Assembly: GCA_029953675.1 (NCBI GenBank)
Contig: JAMWBK010000003.1
Location: 1,426,001 to 1,490,000 of the forward strand
Length of the DNA: 64,000 nt
Reading direction: 5' to 3'
DNA from: Rhodosorus marinus
Lineage: Eukaryota > Rhodophyta > Stylonematophyceae > Stylonematales > Stylonemataceae
Below the pieces are notes generated by a model that worked only from the letters and a program-made list of their open reading frames with translations, searched no databases and had not been told where the DNA came from. The translations under genes were made by a program, and so were the position numbers. Each line of letters opens with the position of its first letter. Position 1 is the stretch's first letter. This document shows positions 22,870 through 34,548 of this stretch, one piece after another.

Positions 22870-22937
22870 CTATGGAGGGATTCGAACCGGGCACGAGCCG
22901 GCACGGATAGGTATTTTAACCAATGCTTCGGTCGTTT
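22870..22937 (-). other. tRNA-like element with Pol III B box
   Basis: On the minus strand GGTTCGAATCC (22878-22888) is an exact B-box/T-loop consensus, preceded by CATTGGTTAAAATACC, which resembles a D-arm/A box. The T-stem does not pair properly and the anticodon arm is too short, so it is not a working tRNA. A tRNA-derived SINE head or a decayed tRNA is likely. It lies just past the CNOT4 stop codon. Confidence 0.45.
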
Positions 22938-22966
22938 ATTTTGTTGTTAGTAAAAAAAAAGTGTGG

Positions 22967-25963
22967 TTAAATGCTAATGCTGTCGTAGCTGTGAATTCGC
23001 TGTTGCAACTGAAGTAGACGATCCTGCAGCGCGGCCTCTCGCACCCTTGCTGCCTTAACCTCCTTTTCCAGTTCAGAGACAGTTTTCAACCTAGGACGAT
23101 TCCCGTCCCGTGGGTCGGATCGAGAATCCCCCTGAACCTGCTTCTGCCTCTGCTCGGCTTGCTTGTGCTTCTGCTCGGCCGATTTCTGTTTCTGAAGGTC
23201 ACCCTTCGCCTGTACGTGGTTCTTTCGTCCACCACTTGGTACCTTCTTCGTTTGCTGCTGCACAGTATCGGCATGCTTTCGGCTAGAGTCTACGATGACT
23301 TTTCGTTTGGATTCCGGCTTCTCCAACGCTGTGCTCTTCTGGGACGCTGTGGACCGACCTTCAAAACCAGCTCCAGAGCTCACTGACTTAGCAGGAAAGT
23401 TCTTCGATGCATCGTCTAACTGCTCTCTTTCCTCCCGCTCTGCCATTTGGAAGAGACTAATAGGATCTATCGTAACACCAAAACCTGGAGGGCCGTCATA
23501 CACTTCCACTTGTTCTGGTGTTCGAGTCACGCTCCCAGTCAGAGTCGAGGAAGGTTGCCCACCATTTGATTCGACAGCAGCTGAGCGAAAATCGCTTCCT
23601 GTGGTAGTTCGGCTTACAGTGTTGCCGTTGGTAGCCACGTGTCCATGAGCATTTGCACCCCCAGAGGACATGCCTTGAGCGAACCCAAAACGCGAACGAT
23701 TCCTGTCTCGGGTCGACACTTGAGGACTCAAAGGTGCCTCTTGAACCCGTGCTGACCAAACCTCTCCAGATGCCAACGTGTCCTCGATACCAAGCATTTT
23801 CCCCAACCGCTGCAAGACATCGTCAAGCTCGTCGTTCGCCTCCTCTGGCACGGCGCCCGCGGTCATGGAAGATTGAACTCCTCCACTGTTCCTACAGTTC
23901 TCAAACCCGGGGGGTGGAGGATTGGCAGAATCCGCTGAGCTCCACATCGTACCAGGCGCTCTATCTCTGTTCTCCCTCTGTGCAGAAGACAAGTTTTCAG
24001 CTTGTGGAGGAACCCCCCGACGCTCAGCAGCTGGTACCTGCATGAAACGGCTTGTAGCTGGTGCCGACTGCTTCCTTCTGGTTTCTTCTGTTGGTGGCGC
24101 TACTCCAGTATCCTCGGAGAGAGGTTCCACGTAGGCTTCTCGGGTCGTACCCAATCTCTCGTACTCACGGGAATTTCTTTCCTCCAGAGGGTGTAAATCG
24201 CTCACATGGTTGCCCTTGTCAGCACTGGCGTGCCCGCTCTGAGATCTCTCTTCGATCTCACCTGACAGAAACGACCGGCCGGGGTGAAACTGCTCGTCTG
24301 CTGACAACAATGTCCCTTGCGCAAAATAACATCCATCGCCGCCGCGGGACGATGTACCGCGACCACTGCGCAAATGGCCATGGGACGTACCATGAGCTCC
24401 ATTCATTCCTGCGACTGTGCCAATGCCATTTGATCCATCCACGGCGGCACCGGCAACAAAGTTAACTCCACGGATTTCCTGTCCAATGCTCGTCCCGTTC
24501 GGGGCTGTTGTGTTTGCCATTCGACTGATTCCTCGGTTCCCATCAACGAGCGAACTTCCGTTCATTGCCCCACGCAGTGCCATTCCCTTGGCTGAATTCG
24601 TACCAAACGATTGAATCACAGGGACATTGCGCATCCCGCTGGCATTGCTCGGAGGCTGCTCCCCGAGTCCAGAGCTCGGCCCAGACGCTACTACCTTCGC
24701 ACCATACTGAGGGGCTGGTCGGGAGCTTGTGCCTGGACCACCGCTTATTCTCGGACCCACATATCCCCCTCCAACGCCTTGGACCACTCCTTGGACCGCG
24801 GGTTGGATTGCGCCTTGGATACCCCGCTCCCTTCCAACCGATTGAAACAGGTTCTGAGGTGGTGGGGGTCCCAGCTGATTGGACAGCACTTCCTCGCGCG
24901 TTAGAACGTCCTCGGGAGGTGCAGGTTCGTGCCTGTGGAGGCAACTCATGTTCCCACAGAACATAGGAACTCCTGCAGCAGCGGAAGAAACCAGGGGAGA
25001 AAACGACAACAAATCAGGCTCAGAAACGTTGTCATCTTTCGCAAGAAACAAGTCAAACTACGAAACGCGTGCGTTGTAATTCGTGTGCCAATACAAGGCT
25101 CTCGTACCAGCCCGAACAAAAGCATCACAGTACTTCGTTGTAGCTATAGCCAGCTGGAGTTCCCGCCCGTCGAACACGTCCCCGTTCAGGGACCTTACCG
25201 CTTGAGAAGCGTCGGAATCTCTGGCAAACTGTACATATGCAGACAAACTTGGCCCTCCGGGTGCATCAGGATTATAAGCAGTTGTTCTATTAACTAGAAC
25301 GAACAGGATTCTCCCAAATCGACCAAAGATTTCATTCCTCCTCAAGGTCTCCTCCCGGGCAAGGTTCAACGAAAGCCCGATAACATATACCATATTTCTT
25401 TGTACAATCCTTGCATGCTTCAAGTTCATTCGAGCCTTTTGTTCAGTTGCAACCGCAACCCTGACACGCTCCTTTTCTAGTTCTCGTTGTTTCATGCGTC
25501 GCTCCCTTTCCCTCTTTGCTTCGGCTCGCTTCCGGGCGAGCTTCGCGGCCTCTTCCCTATCCACCTCACTGATCTCAAATTTCTCCTCCTCGTACGGTGT
25601 TCGACAAGCCGGGCACCTGCTGTTATGCTCCGCTCTGATAGTATGGAGACAGTACAGGCAAATCTTGCGATTGCACAGTGTACAGGAGTCACATTATATC
25701 AAAGCGCAGTAGACGAGAGATTGTCAGTGTGGAGAATCTCAAAACTCAACGCAGCACCACAAGACAAACTGCTTCTGAAGCTAGCGCTGGGGATGTACTC
25801 TCCCGTTTCGAATACTGTCAACACACTTTCAAGTTAGAATCCGCACCTGATAGCCGCAGCGGCAAGCCCTGACTGCCAAATCCGTTGCATCGAGCTCCTC
25901 CATACATAGAGGGCAGGATGGGACGTCCTCGTCAGAGCTCGGGTACGCATCGATGGCTGCCAT
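22967..25963 (-). CDS. CNOT4: CCR4-NOT subunit 4, RING/RRM ubiquitin ligase
   Basis: Three exons (25963-25847, 25663-25108, 24972-22967) join in phase to give 892 residues. CNOT4/Not4 is the ubiquitin ligase of the CCR4-NOT complex, acting in mRNA decay and co-translational quality control. The C4C4 RING spans the first join: CPLCMEELDATDLAVRACRC GYQ, then ICLYCLHTIR and CPACRTPY. A charged coiled linker (residues about 75-110) is followed by the RRM with RIVQRNMVYVIGLS, FGRFGRI and SAYVQF, then TTKYCDAFV and a Cys/His cluster (MFCGNMSCLHRHE) as in the family. The last two thirds are Gly/Ser/Asn-rich and disordered, ending in a charged coiled coil (LEKEVKAARVREAALQDRLL). The start at 25963 is the first ATG before the RING. 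Confidence 0.94.
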
Positions 25964-28484
25964 AACCTCCGATGCAATCGCGCTTGCCTTTTATACCGAA
26001 CTAGTTGGAGCCGTGGGCTGCAACGGATGAAAACAGTCTCGTGTTTCTCCTCCTTTCCGGAGAACAGAACCCCTACTTCACCACAAACAAACCCCTGCTA
26101 CTGTGGAGCACTTCCCACACGATTCTTCGCACAGTCTTGGTACGGTTAAGACGGAATGGAACAGAGTCGCAGTCCAAAACTACGTATGCACTTCCCTAAG
26201 TCACAATCCCAGTCCGATTCACGAAACGTAACGAACTCTGAATAACTTGCAGTTGACCGAAACAGTTTCCAGATCTGACCACTACCTACTCAAGCCCCCA
26301 GACTTCAATATGGTCCATATTTCAGCCTCATATCAGAAGACTTTCACTAATTCGCAACCCAGCCGCCTTACAATTGAAATCAAGACTAGCTTTCCCTAAA
26401 ATCCCATCTCAAAAGGCTAGTCCCTTGGTGAACCATCAATTACTCCTGTTCTAGCATACTGGTAAAGACATCACCACCCGTGCCGCGCAAAGACCCACAA
26501 CCCTGCCTGTCAAACCTACTCCAGCATCCCGAACAGAATCTAACCGTGCTCGGCAACTCCTTTGCCCCCCCGTGGGGTAGCTCTATATTCAGAATTCGAT
26601 AGAACTACCCTCGAACCTCCCCTCATTAAATAGCAACTCAACCTCTATATTTTCTGAATAAGAAAACAAAATTATAAGGGTAGCAATTCCTTCCAACCCC
26701 TATGCAGGAAACAAAATTTTCGTCTATTATAACTCAACTGAACATACCCCTAGGTTGTGAACTGAAGAGGGCACCTCCAAAACCCGCCATGCGTTTTTCA
26801 AGGTAAAAATTGAGGATTTATGGCAAATGACGATATCATTTGTCTCTCTTATTTTTCTTAAAAACAATTACTGGTGGTTTCTGAATCTGAGTTCCTAGAA
26901 TTTTACGGTGTACTACTTTCACAGAGCTGAAGATGCGAACATTCCAGGAAAGGAAATGGAACCCCGGTTTCTACAGTACAATAGGGAGGGTGGACGCATG
27001 AATCGTTGCCGCATGGGAGTCGAATATTTAAAACAAATTCGAATATATACCAGTATCATGATTGTTACCCCCCTCAAAACACGACGTCATCCATATAGCA
27101 TGCTGACATGGGGGAAAGCTGCGAAATGCGTCATGCGATAGTAAAAAATTTTGGTAGAGCGGCTCCTTCCAAATTGGGAAGTGAAATGGAGCTGCAGTGA
27201 GTAGTAATACTATTGCTAGTATATCTGTTCAGTGTATAAATCTATTGAAGCAAAATTGCCGTTCATTCAGACCGTAAATTGTGTGCCTATTTATGTAAAT
27301 CTAGAATGTCTTGTACCGCTTCACACTCTGTGGTTGGATGGCCCCAAATCGCATGAGATGACAAGCTTGTTGGTAGCTTACGGTACTCGTGGAATGAGAG
27401 CGAACAAGGGATCGTCTCTCATAAATGAAGCTTCTTTACCAAAATCGCACTGGTGAACGCAGGAAATGACTCCTTTACAAAGAGTCATTGCCAAGCAAAA
27501 AGAAGAAATCCGTTAGCATGGGATACATGTGATTCTCTTGGACTGTTGTTCTACCGAGAGCTAGCTCATCGCAAGTGCTTTGAAGCTATTCTTGTCCTTA
27601 ACAACCCTTGACTGGGAACACGCCTCAGTTGACTCAATGATGCTGAATTCTGGGACCACCACTCCCTCGGAACACACAACTCTGATTGAACAAAAAGAAT
27701 AGCCTTGGATACGAAAGACTTTTCTCGCACATACTTCTTACAAGGGCGTCGACAGAGATACGCGCCCTCTCGTGGGTGTGAGGAAGCACTCGTAGGACTC
27801 AGAGTTAAAAATTTCGGTTTCTGAACCCTCTACAGCTCTTGATGCTCGAAAGTCCCGGACGCAAGTCGAGAATTCCATGCCAGTTCATCCTGATACTCTC
27901 AATGCCCGTGAACCAGATTCTCAGAGCTAAAATTTCTATATCATGAATGAATTACTAGTTAAATATTTGAAATTCTATGCACAGCTTCAAAATATAGAAT
28001 ATTCTTTTCATAATATTGGAAATCGTCTTATTCTTTCCATTCATTGATCAGGAAAGTATCAATATCTTGACGAGCGCGAAGATCCGGCAGCCTAAAATTT
28101 TTTTCAACGAAAATGAAATGTTTTGAAATTTGAGTTTCGAAGGCTATAGATTGGGAAAAGAGCATCAAAAATTTGAGAATAACGGCTAGTTTAAAAACTC
28201 GGTAAGCAGAGATGAGTTAAAGCATTTTGGGCAGAATGGAACTCGGAGAGGTGGAGCAGGTGAATTGAGGCATTGAGCGTTCACCGATTTTATTGGTGAA
28301 GGTGGTAGAATTGATCTGGAAGATGTTATCTGGGAATTACTCTTACACTGAGGAATCGTGATGGTTTGACGGAGTTTGTCCTCTGGTGTCTGGGTGTCTG
28401 GTGGCTGTCTGGTGGTGGCTGTCTGGTATTTTATATGAGATTTCTTCGTGTCAGTGGTGCGAGCGTGTTTGGAAGAGAGGCAGA
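25964..28484. other. Divergent intergenic region, CNOT4 / PLK
   Basis: About 2.5 kb between two divergent starts. I see only short frames without domains and AT-rich stretches. The two promoters should lie at its ends. Directly before the kinase ATG a CTGGTGTCTGG-type sequence is repeated several times (28380-28430). Confidence 0.5.
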
Positions 28485-30088
28485 ATGAGGATGCGGGAGA
28501 ATGGGGAAACTGCGGCTACGCTTAAAAACTCAGAGGATAGACTTCAGGTGGCGAAGACTGTGTTTGAGAAGACGCGCGATGGAAGAACCATTCGCGAGTA
28601 CGAAAGAGGTCACATGCTGGGGAAAGGAGGATTTGCCAGAGTTTATCTATTCCGTGAAAAAAGTACTGAACGTGTTTATGCTGCAAAGGTCGTCACCAAA
28701 TGCGCTGTAAAAAAGCATAGGGCTCGTGAGAAGTTGATGTCGGAAATTCGGATTCATCGATCTCTCAAGCATCCAAACATTGTTCGATTCGTGCGATGCT
28801 TCGAGGACGAGAATCATGTATATATTTTGTTGGACTTGTGCGACTCTGGGAGTCTCACTGATCTCGTCAGAGCTAGAGGTCATCTTACTGAAGACGAAGC
28901 CAGACCTATCCTCCGCCAACTCATTGAAGCAGTAAGCTTCATGCACTCCCGCTGGGTGATTCACCGGGACATCAAACTAGGAAATATTCTCATTCACAAG
29001 GACTCTACGGTTCGAGTCGGTGACTTCGGTCTCGCAGCACAATTGGAGTCCGACAAGCAGCGAAAAATGACCATTTGCGGGACACCGAATTACATTGCTC
29101 CAGAGGTTTTGGACGGCGGAAGGGAAGGCGGGCATTCGTTCGAGGTAGACGTTTGGTCAATAGGAGTCGTGGTCTACACCGTGCTAGTGGGAAGACCCCC
29201 TTTCGAGACCTCCGACGTAAAGCAGACGTACCGAAGAATCAAGAACAACGACTACAAATTTCCGTCCGACTTGCGGCTATCTCGAGAAGCGAAGGGCCTG
29301 ATCACCGCCATTCTCAGCTCAGCCCCAGAACAGAGACCCCTGGTCCAGGATCTCCTCAAACACGAATTCTTTGACCCCAAGATATTACAAGTCACCCGAA
29401 GGCAGCCTAGTGGCGCTCCGCTTCACGAGCCGATGAGGGTCTGCAAATGGATCGACTATTCCAGCAAATACGGACTCGGATATCAACTACGAGATGGAAC
29501 GTTTGGAGTCTATTTCAACGATGCTACCAAAATGCTTCTCTCCGGAGCTTCGGTAGAGTACATAAACGCCTCGGGGGGGTTTGAGGGAAGGGTGCGCTCG
29601 GATGAAGCCCCTGCACATTTGAAAAAGAAAGTGACCTTGTTAAACAACTTCAAGTCGTATCTACAAGCGAGGAAGTCCTCTGGCCAGGAAGAACCAACGG
29701 GCGACGAAAATGAAGATGTAAGTCTTTCACTCAAAATGAGCACACACGCCGCCATGGGTTGACATGGGTTGAGTAACAGGAGGTCAAACCCCACCGGTAG
29801 CTGACCAATCGTCGATGTCGCTTCAATAACTATTTGCAGGGATCTGTGTACGTGAGGCGATGGTGGCACGTGAAGCATGCGTTCCTCTTTCAGCTCAGCG
29901 GGGGCGAGATTCAGGCGAATTTTGACGATAGCTCCGAGGTCGTCCTGTGTAGTCGGACTGGTGTAGTATCGTATCGATCGAAAAAGGGAAGAAGAGAGAC
30001 GTTCCTAGCAAAATCGCTGCCAGACATGCCTGACCTTGCCCGTCGTCTCAAGTACTTACAACAAAGCGTGCCAACGACTAAGAGCTGA
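28485..30088 (+). CDS. PLK1: Polo-like kinase
   Basis: Two exons (28485-29717, 29840-30088) join in phase to give 493 residues. A Ser/Thr kinase domain (about residues 45-300) has the Gly loop LGKGGFARVY, AAKVV lysine, catalytic HRDIKLGNIL, DFGLA and activation loop KMTICGTPNYIAPEVL with the polo-type Thr. The C-terminus has a first polo box (VCKWIDYSSKYGLGYQL, GVYFNDATKMLL, VEYI) and a second one split by the intron (YVRRWWHVKHAFLFQLS, IQANFDDSSEVVL). These boxes bind phosphorylated docking sites and place the kinase on spindle, centrosome and division structures. The ATG at 28485 is chosen because the upstream frame has no ATG. It is PLK1-3-like rather than PLK4-like, judged from the two canonical boxes; the paralog label is uncertain. 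Confidence 0.93.
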
Positions 30089-31792
30089 CTCGAATAAAAT
30101 AATCAGAATGTATCTGTTTTTTTTATCCACGCTGCAAGCTGATACTCGCGGATGTCAAAGCGCCCTGCAAACTATGTGGAGCGCTGGACAGCAATTGCTA
30201 TTCTGATAAGTAAAGGTAAGCAAAAAGAAATGTAAGTCTGTCATCGAGCGGTAATTAGCTTCTGTTCTTGTGAAAGCCGCAGACCTGCGCTTTGCACTTT
30301 GAAGCAAAGCGAACCTGTGGGCGTCCTCCGAACTTATTCCGCGGGCGGCAAAGGCTTTAATTTCCACAAGCGCTGGCCATTTGGTTCTGGGAAAACGATT
30401 ATCTCGGCGGTTTGGCTGGAATACTCAACCGTCAAATCGTTCGTGGTATCCGGGTCTATCCTACTCTTCAGAAGACCATTCCTTCTTCGTCAATGCATCG
30501 ACTCAAATCCCGAAGGGACAGAAAGAGCAAGGTTCGTCGGGTAGTCCTCGATGCTCTTATTTTGACATCAGCCAACCAACATTGAGAGGCGAAGGCCAAA
30601 GGAAGAAGATGGTCGCCAACCGCTGCTTTCACTGAGCCACAAATCCACAGACCCAAGAATCGAGTCCTTTGATACTCGGAAGCGTCGGCATCTCAGGAAA
30701 GGCCATCATGAATTTTAAACACGAATTTACTGGAACGGACAAAGTCTCCGATGTCTTCATATCGGACTTTGGGATCTTTTCTCTGGCACACAAGTCCCTC
30801 GGAAGCGCCCACCGCTTTTGTCCTGCCTTGGTGTTGTTCCTCAAGAAGACTCGAAGATGTCAATGCAAGAAGGATTTTTCAACTCAAAAGTAGTTTCTAT
30901 ATACAAATAGACGAGTGTCTGGAAACCTCTATCTGAAATCCCGTGCCCTGTACAAGACAGGCGAAGAATGCTCAAGAAAATCTTCCACCCTTGACACCAT
31001 GATGAAAGTCCAGAACCTTGCTAACTGTATTCGAGGACGAAGAACTACAAACACGACGCAACGAATGAACCTCGAGAATAGGGGGGGTCTGACCTCCGCC
31101 AAAGGGCTAAATCAGAAAGACAGTGGAAATGCGACCAACGACCTAGTTGATCCGCAAAGCATTCACCTTATGATTGCCCTTTCCCTCTTGAGGACATGGA
31201 CTTCATCGTCGTTGTGAGTTTTTCAGTGAACCAAGCAGTCGCGCTTTAATGAGGAGAGAAGAAACACCAGCGCTCATTTAAGAAACTTCCTGTGCTTTCC
31301 TGTCATCTCGAAAGCTGCGTGAGGATCAGATTGTGTTTGCCCAAGGTCGATGATGAACTTTGATGAACAGATGATAGGGAACGATAGCAATCCTTGTTTT
31401 GGAATGTGTCTCAGTCTTGATGCTCCGGGATGTGAAAGCTCCTGCTCATAGAGAAAGTGATTCTTCGAATCTCAGTTCGTCACACTGAGGTTTTCTGAGA
31501 ACTTGGAATGTCACAAAGCATAAAGCACTTCTCAGGAGGAAGCCTTTGGTTTTCTTCGCTTGATGATTCTCATGTTCACCGTGATAATTGAAGCGTCATG
31601 AGACGGGTTGAACGGCTCGGCTGTCATCAGCTGTATTTGCTCAAGGTCCTTGTTCCTTCACTGTGCTTATAGGAGACAAGCTCAGTGGCAACTCTTGAAA
31701 GAGGAGCCGGCTTAATCGGCTTGAGGACGACTTGAGAAGAACTTCAGAACTTCAGGCGCAAGCAGAGCGGTAGAGATAGAGAAAAGTATAGC
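30089..31792. other. Intergenic region without a supported gene
   Basis: About 1.7 kb downstream of the kinase. Several overlapping frames under 105 codons on both strands show no domain or consistent splice signals. Confidence 0.5.
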
Positions 31793-32431
31793 CTAGTGGC
31801 AGATGACTCTGTTGTAGAGGACCTAGAGCAAAAGACAGGCAGGTGAACGTTGACTCGATACTAGCTGAACTTGAGCGACGCCTGCACTTACGCTTGTCAG
31901 ATTCAGAGCTGGCGAGGTAATGACAGTCGCGCGCCGAACTGAGGGGTTTGAAAGATTCGTGTACCGAGCAGCTGAAGAAAGAGCTGTACCAAATTGATTT
32001 TGAACTGTCACGCCCGGATCTACTTTCGATCGAGAAGGAGGCCCTGAGCAGTCTGAGGACCATGACCAACGAGAGGCTGTCCTTTCTTCAACCGAACGCT
32101 TAACCTCGCCAATTGTCTCATAGCAATACTCCAAAGTTGGTCCTTTTTGGAAAGGCGATTCTTCAAACCGCCTCAACAGAGTATGCTGACCTTGTGGAAG
32201 CTGTCATCGCGATAGAATTCCTCAGCTACTTTCCGCTGTGACTTCAAGAAGTCCAGACTTCGAGGTGATTTTTATTTCCCGACCAGACGCATCGCCGCGG
32301 CCCAGCATCCCAGTCGTTGGCGGAACCAGAAGAGAGAGAGTACTATTGAACCATGGATTCTGAGAAATAACCGGTTCGAGGGTCCCTAGGGGTGGCGCAA
32401 AAGGCTGGCTTTTCACAACCATCTTACACAT
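31793..32431 (-). CDS. Tentative small protein, function unknown
   Basis: An ATG at 32431 opens a 69-codon frame (MCKMVVKSQPF, then GRGDASGREIKITSKSG). A join from a GT near 32237 to an AG before the frame with RRFEESPFQKGPTLEYCYET keeps phase but implies an intron of only about 39 bases. The second exon is Ser/Thr-rich and ends at a good donor (GTAAGTG, after PALNLTS); a pyrimidine-rich acceptor (TTTTGCTCTAG) leads to a short last exon with the stop at 31793. I recognise no family. It lies just downstream of the HIRIP3-like gene on the same strand. The splice signals favour a gene; the tiny intron argues against the exact model. Confidence 0.4.
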
Positions 32432-32584
32432 TGGACGAGCGCGTTGAAAAACGATAATTTTCTTACATAGCTTGGAGAAACGAATGAGACTATTAGTTTG
32501 TGCGCAAAGAATAAGCTCGCTTGAAGCTCTCGTTTGTACGGTTTTGGTATTGCCATAGAAGGAAGCAGGGAGCGTAGCAGACTT

Positions 32585-32666
32585 TCACGAGCTTTCCTCT
32601 CCGCTGCTGAGTTCAAAGTCACTCCCGTCCTCAGGGCCGTCGTCATCCTCATCCTCGTCTTCATCT

Positions 32667-32713
<47 letters not shown>

Positions 32714-33717
32714 CTTCTCTTCATCATCTTCTTCGTCTTTCGCTGGGGATACTGCGCCCTTCTCGTGATCCGATTTTCCGGTCCCCGGGTCGTCTGTTTC
32801 GCCTTTATAAATATTTCCATTCTCAGGATCTTGCTGTTTCCTGGAAGACGGTCTTCTCCTTGTTTCGGAAATTATGTTTCCTGAGTCAATCCCTTCGAGA
32901 TCCTTTTCCCGCTCAATTTTTTGCCTCAACTTGGTCACCTGCAGAGGCGTCATTTGCATCGCTCCAGAAGCACCTTTCTCCTCCAGGAAGGAGATTAGAG
33001 CTTGATACTTCTCTGACGCCGTTGAAAGGCCGCGGAATCTCACTATAGGGACGTTAAACCCTAGGTCTCGCGTTCTCTGCATTAATTTCTTGAGCTCCGC
33101 TTCAGTTCTGGATCCGACCTTCGCAGGTTGCCTGGACGCTTTGATACTCTTCTTCTGCACCTTCTTCGCTGGGCCTACCGCCTTCACCCCCTCCTTTTTG
33201 GATCGATCTCGTTTGCGGGAAACGGAATCTAGTAGCTCATCTAGATCTTCCTCGCTGCCCTGCGATTCTTCCGGAGGCTTGGCCGCATCATCCTGACTTG
33301 CCTCATCATCTGGAGACTCCTCTTCCTGTTCGTCCTCAGCCTCGTCCTCCTCCTGGTCATCCCTTTCAGGCTGGGACGTAGTCTTGACTTCCAAAAAGTC
33401 GTCTTCAGAGTTTTCCTGTTCATTCACCACCCTTTCCAGAACGGTTCTGATCCTGCTCGCTACACGAGCCCACGAGTCGTCCTTGTCGTCCCCATACCCA
33501 AGGGACTTTCTTACGTGCTCTTTAACCTAGCCAAGCAGAATCAAGGCAAGTAGTAAAGACGGCAAGGTGAGAAACCCCTTGCTCTCTCCTCCATTTCGCG
33601 TTTGGCTGGGCGGGAAAAACGCACCTCGTTGACCTTCAAAACGTTGATGTCCTTCCCCACTATGAATCCTCGAATCAAGGACTCTAATTGTTCTGCCTCT
33701 TCGACTTCAGCATCCAT
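32585..33717 (-). CDS. HIRIP3-like histone H2A-H2B chaperone
   Basis: Two exons (33717-33625, 33526-32585) join in phase to give 344 residues. The N-terminal helical segment (MDAEVEEAEQLESLIRGF, then HVRKSLGYGDD) resembles the HIRIP3/DEK-C-like start. A long acidic region is followed by basic linkers and the conserved block AELKKLMQRTRDLGFNVP, KLRQKIEREKDLEGIDSGNI, which is the HIRIP3 C-terminal domain carrying the CHZ-type H2A-H2B-binding motif. The tail is a run of about fifteen Asp followed by mixed Asp/Glu, encoded by a (GATGAC)-type microsatellite at about 32660-32710. Acidic tails are common in histone chaperones. It is probably nuclear. Part of the acidic run may vary in length between strains. 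Confidence 0.78.
32660..32712. repeat. (TCATCG)n coding microsatellite
   Basis: A hexamer repeat on the + strand that encodes the poly-Asp run of the HIRIP3-like protein on the minus strand. Confidence 0.85.
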
Positions 33718-34548
33718 ATCGCAACTGTGTGGCTATCACGTACTAAGCGAAAAGACCTTGGCAAGCCTTCTTTCGTGATCATATACCTGTCCACAACTTA
33801 CCCCATCCTTTTCCCTATGAGCGGAGGATTCTAAAGGGGTTGGTTTTACGTCTTGAGAGGACTGGGTTAGGGTCACTCCACCTAGATACGTTTGCAGTCA
33901 AAAAGAAAAGCCGTATAGAGCTGATCCTCAGCGATTTTCGATTATCTCCAGCCGCGCTAAGAAGGTTTGTGGCATCTGCTCCTTCCGATGTCTAACCTTT
34001 GATTTCTTGTGGTCAATCAACTGAGGATAAAAGTGACTGAGGATGGAGCTGGGCATGGCACCCGCTAATATTGCTTTTGGGTGGCCAATTGCAGCGAGAG
34101 AAGAAGGCTACTAGAGCTTCTTTTCTTGCCGCAGTTTTTTACATTGTCCGCTCGTTGCCATTTTGGCCGGGATTTACATCCCACAGCTTGGAGAAACGTT
34201 CGAGAGAGCGTTTTTCTACTACACGGTTCCGCTTCCTGTCGCCTTGGCTTGGGTTTGCTGAGGTTTCAATGTAGTTTCGTATTCACTGATATTCGTGTTC
34301 TGGCGGAAACGGCAACAACCAAGTCTCTTTAAGAGTGTTAGGTTTCAGGTCGGGGCTTTCCCTCGGAGGAGATGACTCACGGGAGCTCTAGGACGATCTT
34401 CCCGAAAAGGGTGGCCGGTTGGGGGTTCTTGCTAGCAACGCTGATGGTAGCTCGAGCAGAACCAAGAGCACTGAGGACGAGCGTTTGAGCTATGTCTATC
34501 CTCAGTTGGTCTATTGTCGAATAGATAGGATGTGAATACGCGAAAAAT
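33718..34548. other. Intergenic region with a possible alternative exon
   Basis: About 830 bases between the HIRIP3-like start and the quinone oxidoreductase stop. A minus-strand frame ending at 34377 reads GKIVLELP before its stop (see findings). The rest holds no supported gene. Confidence 0.5.

Larger units (their letters stand above)
16966..22966. other. Gene-poor 6-kb region
   Basis: No domain-bearing frame was found on either strand. It holds the hairpins at 19868-19924, 20158-20190 and 21489-21573, a two-copy 27-base repeat (20620-20679), a C-run with short direct repeats (20951-21042) and a tRNA-like element (22870-22937). The frame at 18956-19213 (-, 85 codons) is the most protein-like stretch but matches nothing I know. 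The first 200 bases should carry the C2H2 promoter. Confidence 0.55.

Noticed and set aside
22878-22888. A tRNA gene on the minus strand, suggested by a perfect T-loop
   Set aside because: The T-stem does not pair and there is no room for a normal anticodon arm; kept only as a tRNA-like element.
24061-24966. Several plus- and minus-strand frames over 130 codons inside CNOT4
   Set aside because: They are shadows of the low-complexity CNOT4 tail in other frames.
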